64,000 bases of DNA from Mycobacterium sp. Lineage in GTDB: Bacteria > Actinomycetota > Actinomycetes > Mycobacteriales > Mycobacteriaceae. The position numbers were made by a program, and so were the translations under genes. The notes under the pieces are model-generated. The model was given only the letters and a program-made list of their open reading frames with translations. It was not told the origin of the DNA and did not search any database. The stretch is taken from assembly GCA_018401645.1 (NCBI GenBank), contig JAGYKK010000008.1, positions 1 to 64,000 of the forward strand, written 5' to 3'. Of this stretch, positions 29,230 through 39,418 are shown in pieces. How positions within the stretch are numbered: the first letter of the stretch is position 1; every line of letters starts with the position of its first letter.

Positions 29230-30258
29230 CCTGACCGAGATCGCCCTACTGGCCCTGGCCGGTTCGCTACCGGTCGTGCTCATCGGGGCTGCGATCATCC
29301 GACTGGCCCGCTCATGGTCACTGACGGTCAGCATGGTGGCGTTGGTCTTGATCCCCACCCTGGCAACCTTCACCGGGGTGTTCCTCGCGAGTCAGTTCAT
29401 GACCAGCAGTGCCTTCCAGGCCATCGCGGTGGTGCTGATCATCGTGGCGGTCGTCACGCTTCCGGCCGCGGTGATGCTGGCCCGCTATCAGGCTCGACGG
29501 ACAGTGTGGGAGAAGGAGATTCAGGACGCCGAACGAGCCGCAGAGCAGTCCCGCCGACAGTTGGTGGCGTTTGTGAGCCATGATCTGCGTACGCCACTGG
29601 CCGGGATCCGGGCTCTTTCGGAGGCGATCGCCGACGGCGTGGTGCGCGAGGACGAAGTGCGGGTTCAGGCGAAAACCATTGAGCAGGAGACGATTCGGCT
29701 TTCGGAGATGGTCGACGATCTTTTTGAGATGGCGAAGATCAACGCCGGCGCGGTCACCGCCCCCTACGAGCGGGTCGCGCTCGACGAGGTGGTCGACGAC
29801 GTACTGACCACCCATCGGATCGCCGCGGAACGCTCCGGGGTGGCTCTGGAGGTGGATCTGCCGGCCACACCGGTGCGGGTGATCGGCAGTGACCGCGCCC
29901 TGGTGCGGGTGCTGTCCAACCTGGTAGCCAACGCGATCGCCCATACCCCGGCCGGCGGATCGGTGACTCTGGCGGTGGGCACCGATGACAACGGGGCCTG
30001 GGCCCGGGTCGACGACACCGGCGTCGGGATCGACGCCGCCTCGATTTCTTTACAAACGGAAGCACATTCGACGTCGCCTATCGGGGGTCCAACGATCGGG
30101 TACCCCGGGCGGATTCGTCGCTGCCCAGCGGATCGGGCCTCGGCCTGGCGATCGCCGCCGGGTTGATCCGGGCCCACCGCGGCACGCTGTCCGCGCACAA
30201 TTTGGCGAACGGGGCGCGCTTCGAGATCCGGCTGCCACTGGCGGCCGAGTAGCGGCGG

Positions 30259-31143
30259 TCAGCGCCGCGGGGACTTGTCCAGGGTGAATTGACACACGTT
30301 GGTGTAGCCGTCGCGGAACAGATCCGCGCAGCCGGTCAAATACCGCATGTACTGGTCATACACCTCTTCGGATTGGATCGCGATCGCCTCGTCCCGACGG
30401 GATTCCAGCGCCGCAGACCACAGATCGAGGGTTCGGGCATAGTGCCGTTGCAGTGGCTGTACGCGGCTCACCGCGAATCCGGCGCGGGTGGCGTGTTCCT
30501 CGACCAACGACACCAGGGGCAACCGGCCGCCCGGGAAGATGTCGTCGATGATGAATTTGAAGAACCGCAGCAGCGGCATCGTGATCGGCAGGTTGCGATC
30601 GTCGAGTTCAGCCTGGCTGGACGCCACGATGCAGTGCAGCAGCATGGTGCCATCGGCGGGCAGCAGCTCATAAGCCCGCGAGAAGAACTCGCCGTAGCGG
30701 TCATAACCGAAGTGCTCGAGTGGGCCGATCGCGACGATGCGGTCCACCGGTTCGTGGAACCGTTCCCATCCCTCGAGCAGTACCCGGGAAGACCGGGGGC
30801 TGCCGGATGCGGCGAGCAACCCTTCGACATAGGCCTGCTGGTTGCGGCTCAGCGTGAGCGCGACGACGTCGACGTCGAAGCGCGCCTGCGCGCGCAGCGA
30901 GGCAGCCCCCCACCCGCAGCCGATATCGAGCAGCGTCATACCCGGCTGCAGACCGAGTTTGTCCAGGGCCAGATCAATCTTGGCGATCTGGGCTTGCTCC
31001 AGGCTCATGTCGTCACGCTCGAAGTAGGCGCAGCTGTAGGTCCGGGTGGGATCCAGGAACAGCTCGAAGAACTCGTCGGAGAGATCGTAATGGTGCTGTA
31101 CATCCTCGAAATGCGGCCGGAGGCCCGGCGGTTGCTGGTTCAT
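30259..31143 (-). CDS. Cyclopropane-fatty-acid/mycolic acid synthase family methyltransferase
   Basis: A 294-residue SAM-dependent methyltransferase of the CmaA/MmaA/UmaA group, which modifies double bases of unsaturated meromycolate or fatty acyl chains. N-terminal HFEDVQHHYDLSDEFF and YSCAYFERDDMSLEQAQ are typical, the SAM site is LLDIGCGWGAASLRA, then LEHFGYDRYGEFFSRAYELLP and the C-terminal TNVCQFTLDK. The frame is clean. It starts 3 bases after the nitronate-monooxygenase-like gene and is probably co-transcribed with it. Which acyl chain it acts on cannot be told. Confidence 0.93.
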   Translation of the reverse strand: MNQQPPGLRPHFEDVQHHYDLSDEFFELFLDPTRTYSCAYFERDDMSLEQAQIAKIDLALDKLGLQPGMTLLDIGCGWGAASLRAQARFDVDVVALTLSRNQQAYVEGLLAASGSPRSSRVLLEGWERFHEPVDRIVAIGPLEHFGYDRYGEFFSRAYELLPADGTMLLHCIVASSQAELDDRNLPITMPLLRFFKFIIDDIFPGGRLPLVSLVEEHATRAGFAVSRVQPLQRHYARTLDLWSAALESRRDEAIAIQSEEVYDQYMRYLTGCADLFRDGYTNVCQFTLDKSPRR

Positions 31144-31146
31144 CGC

Positions 31147-32277
31147 TCAGTCCTCAATCGAGCGGCACAACCGCTCGGCCGCCGTGAGGTAGTCCTCGAT
31201 GAACTCCAGCACGACCTCGCGGGCGGGCTTGATCTTGTTCATCAGCCCCACGCCCTGGCCGACGAAGTAGGTGGACAACGCCTGTGCCCCGGGGTGTCCG
31301 TTCTGGGCGAGTTTGTCGATGCGGCGCAGCGCGGGTTCGGCGATCATCGCCTGCAGGGGCAACCCCAACGGCGCGCGGCCACCGGCGTTCGGCGCCCAGG
31401 CGTTGGTCCAGTCCGACACCAGCTGCCGGGAGGGTTTCCCGGTGCGACCGGCCGAGCGGATCGTGTCCCGCGATGACGCAGCCACCATCTTCAGCTTGGT
31501 GTGCGGTGCGGTCTCGGCTTCCTCGGTGGTCAACCACACCGACCCGGTCCACGCCCCGGCCGCGCCGAGCGCCACCGAAGCCGCCATCTGCCGGCCGGTC
31601 ACGATGCCGCCCGCGGCCAGCACCGGCGTCTCGCGACCGCCGGGGATGTCGGCGATCGCCTCAAGAACCTCGGGGATGAGCACCATCGTCGTCACCTCAC
31701 CGCAATGACCGCCGGCCTCGGTGCCCTGGGCGACGATCAGGTCGACACCCGCGTGTACCTGCTTGATCGCGTGCTCCTTGGCGCCGACCAGGGCCGCGAC
31801 CGGGATCCCGCGTTGCTTTCCCGCCTCGATCATGTAGTCCGGCGGCACCCCGAGAGCGTTGGCCATCAGTTTGATCGGATGACTCAGCGAGACCTCCAGC
31901 AGACTTTGGCCGGTGTCGCCGGACAGCGCGGAGGAGGCGATGCGGATCTCCTCGACCGGGATGTCGTGATCGGCGAGCAACTCGGAGATGAAGTTCCGGT
32001 AGTCCGCCGGAATGCGATCGGCCAGTTGCGCCTTGGTCAGGTTCTCGCCCTTGCCCTCGAACTTGGCCGGCACGATGATGTCCACGCCGTAGGGCCTGCC
32101 GTTGACATGCTCATCGATCCAGCACAGCTCCTGTTCGAGCTGATCTGGCGTGAATGCCACCCCGCCGAGTACACCGAACCCGCCCGCATTGGTGACCGCG
32201 GCGACCACGTCACGACAGTGGCTGAAGGCGAACAATGGAAAGTCGATGCCGTACTGCTCACAGATCTCAGATTTCAC
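31147..32277 (-). CDS. Nitronate monooxygenase-like (2-nitropropane dioxygenase) flavoprotein
   Basis: A 376-residue FMN-dependent TIM-barrel protein. Features are CEQYGIDFPLFAFSHCRD at the start, NAGGFGVLGGVAF, VAQGTEAGGHCGEVTTMVL with the catalytic His, and VLAAGGIVTGRQMAASVALGA for phosphate binding. Such enzymes oxidise alkyl nitronates; some members act as enoyl-reductase-like flavoproteins. A longer frame upstream is rejected because residues before the GTG at 32277 are not family-like. It is divergent from menA across 177 bases. Confidence 0.88.
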   Translation of the reverse strand: MKSEICEQYGIDFPLFAFSHCRDVVAAVTNAGGFGVLGGVAFTPDQLEQELCWIDEHVNGRPYGVDIIVPAKFEGKGENLTKAQLADRIPADYRNFISELLADHDIPVEEIRIASSALSGDTGQSLLEVSLSHPIKLMANALGVPPDYMIEAGKQRGIPVAALVGAKEHAIKQVHAGVDLIVAQGTEAGGHCGEVTTMVLIPEVLEAIADIPGGRETPVLAAGGIVTGRQMAASVALGAAGAWTGSVWLTTEEAETAPHTKLKMVAASSRDTIRSAGRTGKPSRQLVSDWTNAWAPNAGGRAPLGLPLQAMIAEPALRRIDKLAQNGHPGAQALSTYFVGQGVGLMNKIKPAREVVLEFIEDYLTAAERLCRSIED

Positions 32278-32454
32278 GAGCCAATTATGCGCTGTCGGCG
32301 TCGCGGCCTCATGGCAGGTGTCCGGCCGCACTAAGCTCGCTCGAATGGTCTGGGTGGGTGTCGCGCTGACGTTCGGGGTACCGTCGCCGTTCCTGCTGGG
32401 TGCTGTCGTCCCGGCGAGCACCGTCGACCCTGTCCTGCGACCGGCCGACCACTG

Positions 32455-33348
32455 ATGGCCAGCCTCGCGCAATGGGTCGCCGGAGCACGCCCGCGCACCC
32501 TGCCCAATGCGGTCGCCCCGGTTATCGCCGGCACCGGCGCAGCGGCCTGGCTGCACGGTGCGGTGTGGTGGAAAGCGGTTCTGGCACTGGCTGTTTCGAT
32601 CTGTCTCATCGTCGGGGTCAACTACGCCAACGACTACTCCGACGGTATCCGCGGCACCGACGACGAACGTGCCGGGCCGCCGCTTGACTGGTGGGGATCG
32701 AAACTATGGCCCCGGGCTCCGTGCTGACCGCCGCGGTCATCAGCCTTGCCCTTGGGCGTCATATAAGGGGCCTGACCCCCTGCCGCTTGCTGAGCGCCCG
32801 TGGCTGATCGCAGGCGGCGTGGGTAAGCGCGCCGTGCCTGGGGATGCACCTGGCGGGCTCCCGGCCCTACGGCTACGCGGGCTTCGGCGAGGTCGGTGGT
32901 CTTCGTCTTCTTCTCGGTCTGGTCGCCGTGTGCTGGGCACCCAGTACACCCGTGAGTGCGGTGGATCGGACCTCAGTCGGTGACGCGGGCGGTGGCCACC
33001 GGTGCACTGTCCTCGGGCGGTGTTGGTGGCCAACAACCTGCGCGACATTCCGACGGACGCGGTGACCGTGGGGAAAATCACGCTGGCGGTCCGGATCGGC
33101 GACGCCCGCACCCGGGATGTTCTTATCAGGGTCTACTGGTGCTGGGCCGGGGCCCCGAATGCTGGTCCTCACGATGGCCACACCATGGTGCGGCGGTGGG
33201 GCCTGATCGCGTTCCGGGCAGCGGTGCGTCGCCGGACCGCGCCGCGGGCAGGGCGGAGTGAAAGCTGATCCCGGTGTTGCGCGACACCGGGCTGACGATG
33301 CTGGTGTGGTCGATCGCGGTGGCCACCGCTCTGACGTTGGGTGCCTGA
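32455..33348 (+). pseudogene. menA: DHNA octaprenyltransferase MenA, frameshifted after residue 80
   Basis: The UbiA-family membrane prenyltransferase that attaches the polyprenyl chain to dihydroxynaphthoate. The clean start reads [20 protein letters not shown], then the first Asp-rich motif in [22 protein letters not shown]. From about 32690 small indels break the frame, but [38 protein letters not shown] and LRDTGLTMLVWSIAVATALTLGA are readable up to the TGA at 33346. About 295 residues. Equivalent to Rv0534c. An essential step of menaquinone synthesis, so true loss is unlikely. Confidence 0.88.
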
Positions 33349-33378
33349 GTCGCCCGGGTCCCCGAGTCGCCCGTTCTA

Positions 33379-33464
33379 GGCCCTAATCCGGCGGAGTCCG
33401 AGGGCCCTGGGGGGAGTCCGAGAGGGCCCTAATCCGGCGGAGTCCGAGGGCCCTAATCTGGCGG
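33379..33464. repeat. Short direct repeats at the DUF4229 stop
   Basis: GGCCCTAATCCGGCGGAGTC, continuing to about 30 bases, occurs at 33379 and again at 33424 (45-base spacing), with a partial copy at 33449. On the minus strand each copy reproduces the last codons and stop of the DUF4229 gene. It may be a true tandem duplication or an assembly stutter in a poor-quality patch. Confidence 0.6.
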
Positions 33465-33810
33465 GAGCCCACCGCGCAACCTGGTGCCCGTAATCGCCCT
33501 CGCGGTCGTGGCGGCGGCCCGGCGGCGATGCGGCGGTGGCCCCGCCGACGCAGCGAAGCCAGCAGCCAGATGCCCAGCGGCAGCGAGAAAGCACGATCAG
33601 AACAGCATGGCGACGACGAGCGGAATCTCCCTCGGGACCCCATGAGTTGTGCGCCATAGAAAAATGACCGCGCCGTCAACGCGGCCACCAGTGCCAGGCG
33701 CGCTAGGTATGGCCACCACCACGTCGGTGCGAATAGTCGGTAGCCGTAGGAAGCCACCACCGGGTCGGCGCGGCGTCGCGGTCGCTGTTGAGGTCCTCGC
33801 TATCGGTCAC
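33453..33810 (-). pseudogene. DUF4229 membrane protein, frameshifted
   Basis: A small integral-membrane protein in the Rv0531 position, about 115 residues. It begins with a GTG (MTDSEDLNSDRD), then YLARLALVAALTA and FALVLSLPLGIWLLASLRRRAT-like text for the second helix, and ends in a basic tail that, with two bases removed, reads ERLRARLRGGLPPD before TAG at 33455-33453. Indels break the frame at least three times. Function unknown; it sits near the cytochrome c maturation genes. Confidence 0.65.
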
Positions 33811-33849
33811 GGTGACGAGACCACTGACGGAGAGTCTTTGTGATTAAGA

Positions 33850-34178
33850 TTTTTTAGTAACTACGTGCTGATCGCCTTGACCGCCGCCGCCGTGGCCCAC
33901 TTCGGCGTACGGCCGTGCGAGCCCGTGCTGCAAGCCCGCCCCGCGCGTGGTCGGCCTCGACGACGACCCGGATTTCCTCTCTTGAACTGGTGACGGAGGC
34001 AGGGAGTCCGCGCTAATCCGAATCCTGGCAGGGGCGGCTGTTAAACGGCGAGTTTCTGCCGGGCGTCGGAGACAAGGTCTGGTCCTGGGCGGTTTGGCTG
34101 TTGATGCACGCGGTGGCGGTCAGGGAAACCACCGGCAGCGCGGCCAGGGACGAAGCGGCGGGAAGGGTTGCTAGTCAT
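33850..34178 (-). pseudogene. Possible small secreted protein, disrupted
   Basis: An ATG at 34178 overlaps the ThrE stop (ATGA). After one frame change the sequence reads LATLPAASSLAALPVVSLTA followed by TACINSQTAQDQTLSPTPGR, which looks like a signal peptide with a lipobox-like LTATAC and a Thr/Pro-rich mature start. The remainder cannot be followed with confidence and the stop is not known. On the plus strand NYVLIALTAAAVAHFGV near 33860-33910 also looks membrane-like, so the coding strand is not certain. Confidence 0.3.
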
Positions 34179-35562
34179 CCCCGGTAATCCTCTCGCACGA
34201 AAAGCCACACGGTGCTGATCGCCTGAACCAGGGTCCAGCCGGACCAGTGCGCCCAGTGCGATGGAGATGATCGTGGCGCCCCGGGCGGCCTCACCCCGGT
34301 CTCAGGCCGTGGCGTAGTCACCGTGGTGGCGCCACGGTTGGACCGGACATGAACGGCCGGCTGGCGGGGGACCCAGTGACCAGAACGGCCGGCCAGGGCG
34401 TCAGCACCATCGTCGGCGGCGCGGTCGTGACCCTCGCGGTCATCATCGCGAACGGGGATCGCGACCATCGCGCCGATGAAGCCGGAGTGCGCGCGGCGTT
34501 CGCCACCAACCCGGCCACGCTCTTGGCACCCGCATCGGGCGACCCCGATGGTCAGCAGCAGCCAGATCAATGAACCCCTCGGCGCCGACAGATGTACAGC
34601 CCGGATCGCGATGACGACGATCGACACGTAGAACGACCACGGGACCCATTTGGCGAGGACGGGGGACTGGTACCTGGCCCGCATCTGCACGCCCTCACCC
34701 CCACCACCCCGTAGACCATCAACCCGAGCTGGGCCGCACCATAGACCCAGACCTCGGCCTGAACCGGAAATGATCTTGCCCCCGGCCAATTCGATGGACC
34801 GACGCATCAGCGCCATCCCCGGCAGGGTCGTGCGACTGTGGGGCCGCGGCTGTGGGATCACCCGCAACAGTCCGTCGTGGGCGACGTCGGCGACGAACCA
34901 GATCGCCAGCAGAGGATCACCCACCGCCGACAGCGTCGGCAGAATCGGGCCCGAAACCGGGGCAGCGGCCGGGTTGATCTTTGCATGATGACTCACCACC
35001 AGGCCCAGGAACAGATGGGCCGGCAGGGCATTCCACGACGGTTCGGATGGTCATCCCGGAATCCAACGGTGGCCCACACCGCGTAGCCCGCCAGTGTGTC
35101 GTGGCGAGACCGCGCCGAACCGGGGTGGCCGCGTGCGGCGACTGCGGCACCGGTGGGGATCGCGCCGCCGCGGGCGAGTCCGGCGACCTGATCGATACGG
35201 GCAGCCATGTCCAACTGGCTCGACGGTTGTGCCGAGCCGTCCAATTGGAAGGCCCGGGTGCCGATCTGGATCAGCAACATGGTGGGCAGCGCCGCGATCT
35301 CCACCGACTCGGTGGTGTAACTCTCGGCGATATCCGTCAGCCGTGCCTCCACGACCTGGATGGGCTGGGCCACTTCGATCAGTGCGATACCGATTTCGCG
35401 CAGCATGACCGCAACATCGTCGACGTCGTAGCTGTCCGGCCCGGCCAGCGGCGGTAGGGGAGTCTTGAACATGGCCGCAATCATGACGACCGCCAGGCAG
35501 AGGTTGGTGGAGGCAAAGCGCCATCGGGCGAATCTTTGCTGAACTGATAGCGTCGAAACCAT
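34175..35562 (-). pseudogene. ThrE-family threonine/serine exporter-like protein, frameshifted
   Basis: The N-terminal soluble domain is well preserved: DDVAVMLREIGIALIEVAQPIQ, ESVEIAALPTMLLIQIG and ARIDQVAGLARGGAIP, the DUF1212 (ThrE) domain. About ten membrane helices should follow; readable parts are PILPTLSAVGDPLLAIWFVAD, SFYVSIVVIAI, GSLIWLLLTIGVA and TLVQAISTVWLFVREDYRG at the end. About 460 residues. Such proteins export threonine, serine or related small molecules. The 3' two-thirds carries many indels. It is divergent from a small gene whose possible ATG shares CATG with this start. Confidence 0.78.
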
Positions 35563-35625
35563 GGGGGCAGCTCTGAATGTCGGCTGGTCCAACTCGATGA
35601 GCCGCCCAGCCTCGGCTGGCAGGAG

Positions 35626-35934
35626 ATGCGGCTGTGGACCGCGGTGCTCGAGGGTGCGACCGGTGCCGGCCGTGGCGTGTGGGAGACCATCGCCGGAGCA
35701 GGCGGCTTCTCGCCGGCGTCCTATCAGGCACTCGTGGAACTCAGTTCGGCCTACCTGATGGTCAGCAAGGCGGCCGTGCTGTCGAGCATGCTCGGCTACG
35801 CCGGCGGGGATGCCGGCCTGGCGCGCAGCGCGTTGCGCCTGCAGGCCGGGTTGTGGATCTGGTCCGGTGCCTACTTCGCCGGTCTGGCCTCCAGCGCCCC
35901 GGCCGGCACCATGCCCGCAATCGTGGTGGCCTGA
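35626..35934 (+). CDS. Hypothetical protein, about 100 aa
   Basis: Clean frame from MRLWTAVLEGATGAG through SYQALVELSSAYLMVSKAAVLSSMLGYAGGDAGLARSAL (written here in parts) to a hydrophobic end (AGLASSAPAGTMPAIVVA). The in-frame text before the ATG (LVQLDEPPSLGWQE) is also protein-like, so the true start is probably upstream, possibly the ATG at 35561 with one indel between. I recognise no family. It may be a small helical protein with weak membrane character. Confidence 0.5.
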   Translation: MRLWTAVLEGATGAGRGVWETIAGAGGFSPASYQALVELSSAYLMVSKAAVLSSMLGYAGGDAGLARSALRLQAGLWIWSGAYFAGLASSAPAGTMPAIVVA

Positions 35935-36039
35935 CTCGGGTCAGGCCCGTCCCGCGTCCGGACCGAGTTCGGTCGCGACCGCCTGTCTTGAACCGGGTCG
36001 ATTGATGCGTGGACATCACCAAACATCCGCGCTCCGAGG

Positions 36040-37062
36040 CTAATTGACCCCGGCGTAGGAGTGCAGGCCCACCGTCACGAGGTTGATGAAGAACAGGTTG
36101 AACACCATCGCCAGGAAACCCGCCACGTTGATCCAGGCCGCTTTGCGGTCCCGCCACCCCGCGGTCGACCGCGCGTGTAGGTAGGCCGCGTAGATCACCC
36201 AGGCGATGAAGGACAGCGTCTCCTTGGGGTCCCAGCCCCAGTACCTACCCCACGCTTCCTCGGCCCAGACGGCGCCGAAGATCACCCCGAACCCGAAGAC
36301 CGGGAAGGCGAAGATCGTCGTGCGGTAGGCGATTCGGTCCAGTGCCTGCGCGTCGGGCAGTCGCGCGACGATCCGCGACACGACCCCGTCCCGTTCGCCG
36401 TTTTCGGACATCTCGCCATACCGGGACGTCTTGACCAGGAACAGCAGGCTGGCGACCCCGGCAACCAGGAACACCCCGGAGCCAAGGCCGACCACCGAGA
36501 CGTGGATCGGAAGCCAGTAGGACTGCAGTGCGGGCATCACCGGCGCCGCGTAGGTGTAGAGCCAACGACCCGACACCGTCAGCAGGATCAGGGTCGGCAC
36601 CAGGACGAAGACCCACAGCGACCGGTAGGCCGGTTTGCGCAACACGACCGCGGCCGCGACCAGACCGCACAGCGACGTCAGATTGATGAACTCGTACATG
36701 TTGCCCCAGGGCGCCCGGGAGGTGGCCAGTCCGCGCAGCACGATGCACCCGAACAGCAGAGCCATGCCGAGGTACACCAGGGCCAGGCCGGCCCTGCCGA
36801 ACCGCTCCGGCAGCGATGGGGCGGGACGTTGTATGACCACGCCGGGGCGATCGGCGTCGACCTGCACGCTGAGAGGATCGGCCGGCGCTCTCCCGGCGCC
36901 GGCGGAGGCGAAAACCAGTTCCCGGGCCTCGACCCGGCGCCCCCGACTCGACGCCAGTTCGACGGCGAGCAGCATCAGCGCCATGACCAGCACGATGAGC
37001 GAGGTGGTGAACGCCCAATCTGAGTAGCGGGCCAGGCCGATGTCAATGCTGTCGCTGGTCAT
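36040..37062 (-). CDS. ccsA: Cytochrome c biogenesis protein CcsA
   Basis: A 340-residue integral-membrane component of the system II (Ccs) haem-attachment machine. With ResB it delivers haem to apocytochrome c outside the membrane. The tryptophan-rich haem-handling motif is WGRYWGWDPKETLSFIAWV, with flanking histidines in YAAYLHARST, LPIHVSVVGLG and VTVGLHSYAG. About eight membrane helices. The ATG at 37062 overlaps the resB stop (ATGA). Last gene of the resX-ccdA-resB-ccsA run; equivalent to Rv0529. Confidence 0.97.
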   Translation of the reverse strand: MTSDSIDIGLARYSDWAFTTSLIVLVMALMLLAVELASSRGRRVEARELVFASAGAGRAPADPLSVQVDADRPGVVIQRPAPSLPERFGRAGLALVYLGMALLFGCIVLRGLATSRAPWGNMYEFINLTSLCGLVAAAVVLRKPAYRSLWVFVLVPTLILLTVSGRWLYTYAAPVMPALQSYWLPIHVSVVGLGSGVFLVAGVASLLFLVKTSRYGEMSENGERDGVVSRIVARLPDAQALDRIAYRTTIFAFPVFGFGVIFGAVWAEEAWGRYWGWDPKETLSFIAWVIYAAYLHARSTAGWRDRKAAWINVAGFLAMVFNLFFINLVTVGLHSYAGVN

Positions 37063-38657
37063 CTGCGATCCGCCTCCGCCACTCGCCGGGCAAGCGTGTC
37101 GAACTCGCCGCTCCAACCGGAATTATCGGTGCGAGCCAACCCGCCCAATTCGACCCTCACCGTACCTGGGCCGGTGGGGGTGATGCGCGCCCATACCCGG
37201 CGACGACGAACGATCAGGGAAACCAGCAGACCGCCCATCATCGCCAGGGCCGACACCAGCACCCACACCTGGGCGGGGTCGTGGGAGACCTGGAGGTTGA
37301 CGAACGGGGTGGCCTTGTCGAATCGCACCACCGTGCCGTCGTCGAGACGCACCTCCTGCCCGAGGCTCAGGTTGGTGCGTTTGACCTTCGTCAGCCGATT
37401 CTGCTCGATCAGACGACTGTCCAAGGTGAACAACGACTGCGGCCGGCCGCTGTCCAGACCGGCGTCGCCGCGGTAGATGTCGATCGCGACCGCGGGGTCG
37501 TTGAGCGCCGGAAAACCCGAGGACAGCAGTGTGCCGTCCATCTGCTGCGTCGGCGCCAGCAGTCCGGTGATGGCGAGTTGGTGCTTGCGGCGCTGATCCG
37601 GCGGGTACAACCCGGCCGGCGGGTCGACGCGGATCACGCCCGAGGACAGCAGGGTGAGTCCGTCATCGGGGCGCCACTGGATGGTCTGGGTTCGCTGCTG
37701 TCCGTCGGGGAAGGTCACGGTGAAACTGGGCGCATAACCGTGGCCCTGCAGGTACACCCGGTCGCCACCGATGCGCAACGGGTGGTTGACCTCGAGTCGG
37801 TAGGGCCGCCAGGTTCCCGAGGCCAGGTCTGCGCCGGCCTGGTAGTCGATATTGGAGGCGAACGAGGTGGCCTGCCCGGTAGCCATGTAGGTCGCCGTGA
37901 AGTCGTTGACCCGCACACACATTGGGTACAGCGAGGTGCCGTCCACAGTGTTCCCGGCGCGGAACGAGTCGAAAGCGGCCGGCGAGGCCGTGCAGAACCC
38001 AGGCCCGCCGTTGGCGATCACGATGACGTTGCCCTCGTAGCTGAAAAGCTTGCCGGCGGCCACTGCCGCGAGCAGGCCGAGCAGCGAGAAATGGAAGACG
38101 ATGTTGCCGAACTCGCGCAGATAGCCCTTCTCGGCAGAGATCTCGGTCACGTCTCCGACCTGCCGGGTCACCCGCCGCCAACCGCGCAACTGTCCGGCGA
38201 TGACCGCAGCGAGGGCATCGGGTGTGCCGGCGGCGTCCGCGTCAGCGTGCTTGGGCAGCCGACTCAGATTGCGTGGCACCGGCACCGGCACAGCGCGCAT
38301 TCCGCGAACGTGCTCCAGAGTTCGTGGAGTCAGACACCCCACCAGCGAGATGAAGAGCAGGACGTAGACGGCGGTGAACCAGGAACTAGAGAACACGTCG
38401 AACAGTTGCAGGCGGTCCAGCCACGGACCGATGGTCGGATTGGCGGCCAGGTATTCCTCGACCTTCGACTCGTTCAGGCTGCGCTGGGGTAGCAGGGCGC
38501 CGGGCACCGCGCCGAGTGCGAGCAGGAACAGCAACGCCAACGCGGTGCCCATTGAGGTCAGAGCCCGCCACCCCTTCCCCGCGAGCAGGCGCCAACGCCC
38601 CGCACGCCCCGGCGTGTCGGGGACGTCTACGTCTGCTCGCGGTAGGGAAAGGGTCAT
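37059..38657 (-). CDS. resB: Cytochrome c biogenesis protein ResB
   Basis: The 532-residue partner of CcsA. Three N-terminal membrane helices (MGTALALLFLLALGAVPGA, FTAVYVLLFISLVGCL, IVFHFSLLGLLAAVAAG) come before a large extracytoplasmic domain (YLQGHGYAPSFTVTFPDG) and a final helix (VWVLVSALAMMGGLLVSLIV). His173-type text in NIVFHFSLLG is conserved. It overlaps ccdA and ccsA by 4 bases on each side, indicating tight coupling. Equivalent to Rv0528. Confidence 0.96.
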   Translation of the reverse strand: MTLSLPRADVDVPDTPGRAGRWRLLAGKGWRALTSMGTALALLFLLALGAVPGALLPQRSLNESKVEEYLAANPTIGPWLDRLQLFDVFSSSWFTAVYVLLFISLVGCLTPRTLEHVRGMRAVPVPVPRNLSRLPKHADADAAGTPDALAAVIAGQLRGWRRVTRQVGDVTEISAEKGYLREFGNIVFHFSLLGLLAAVAAGKLFSYEGNVIVIANGGPGFCTASPAAFDSFRAGNTVDGTSLYPMCVRVNDFTATYMATGQATSFASNIDYQAGADLASGTWRPYRLEVNHPLRIGGDRVYLQGHGYAPSFTVTFPDGQQRTQTIQWRPDDGLTLLSSGVIRVDPPAGLYPPDQRRKHQLAITGLLAPTQQMDGTLLSSGFPALNDPAVAIDIYRGDAGLDSGRPQSLFTLDSRLIEQNRLTKVKRTNLSLGQEVRLDDGTVVRFDKATPFVNLQVSHDPAQVWVLVSALAMMGGLLVSLIVRRRRVWARITPTGPGTVRVELGGLARTDNSGWSGEFDTLARRVAEADRR

Positions 38658-39418
38658 ATCGGCAGCCTCACGTCGGTGACAAAATTATCGCGCACCCACG
38701 AGGTGAAGTCGTTCCACACCCCCGTCACCAGTGCCAGGCCGACCACGATGAGCAGCACACCGCCGAAGATCTGAATGGCGCGGGTATTGCGGCGCAACCA
38801 GTCGAAGGCCCCGACGGCCCAGCCCGAACCCAACGCCAACGCGACGAACGGGATGCCCAGGCCCAGGCAGTAGGCGATCACCAACGCCACACCGCGGGCG
38901 ACGCTGGCCCCGTCGGTGGCGGATGCGACGGCGATCACGCCGGTCAGGGTCGGACCCAGGCACGGCGTCCAGCCGAGTGCAAACACCGCGCCGAGCAGGG
39001 GCGCTCCGGCGATTCCGGCCAGTTGGCGGGGCGCGAACCGCACCTGTCGCTGCAGGGCCGGGATGAAGCCGATGAAGGCCAGACCCATGATGATCGTGAC
39101 CACGCCGCCGATACGCTGCAGCACAACCTGATTGATGATCAGCGCGGTGGTCATCCCGAGCACCGCGACGGTGCCCATGACGAACACGGCGGTGAATCCG
39201 GCCACAAACAGCGTCGCCGAACCAACAACCCGCCAACGTCGGCCGGCGTTGGAGCCGTCGACGCCGTCGACGCCGACCACCGCCGCCAGATAGGACAGAT
39301 ACCCGGGAACCAGCGGGACCACACACGGGGACGCGAATGACACCAGACCCGCCAGCACGCACAGCCCGAGCGCCAGTAGCAGTGGACCGGCCGCGGCGGT
39401 CTCGGCCAAACCGCTCAC
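38654..39418 (-). CDS. ccdA: Thiol-disulfide carrier membrane protein CcdA
   Basis: A 254-residue, six-helix membrane protein that carries reducing equivalents from cytoplasmic thioredoxin across the membrane to ResX. The two redox cysteines lie in SFASPCVVPLVPGYLSYL and ALGWTPCLGPTLTG. Overlaps resX and resB by 4 bases each. Equivalent to Rv0527. Confidence 0.96.
   Translation of the reverse strand: MSGLAETAAAGPLLLALGLCVLAGLVSFASPCVVPLVPGYLSYLAAVVGVDGVDGSNAGRRWRVVGSATLFVAGFTAVFVMGTVAVLGMTTALIINQVVLQRIGGVVTIIMGLAFIGFIPALQRQVRFAPRQLAGIAGAPLLGAVFALGWTPCLGPTLTGVIAVASATDGASVARGVALVIAYCLGLGIPFVALALGSGWAVGAFDWLRRNTRAIQIFGGVLLIVVGLALVTGVWNDFTSWVRDNFVTDVRLPI

Noticed and set aside
31147..32556. Longer start (32556) for the nitronate-monooxygenase-like gene
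   Set aside because: The extra 93 residues are Arg/Gly/Thr-rich, unlike the family, and overlap the menA start region; the GTG at 32277 gives the normal N-terminus.
37281..38492. 403-codon plus-strand frame opposite resB
   Set aside because: Antisense shadow; resB is full length with correct helices and overlaps with its neighbours.
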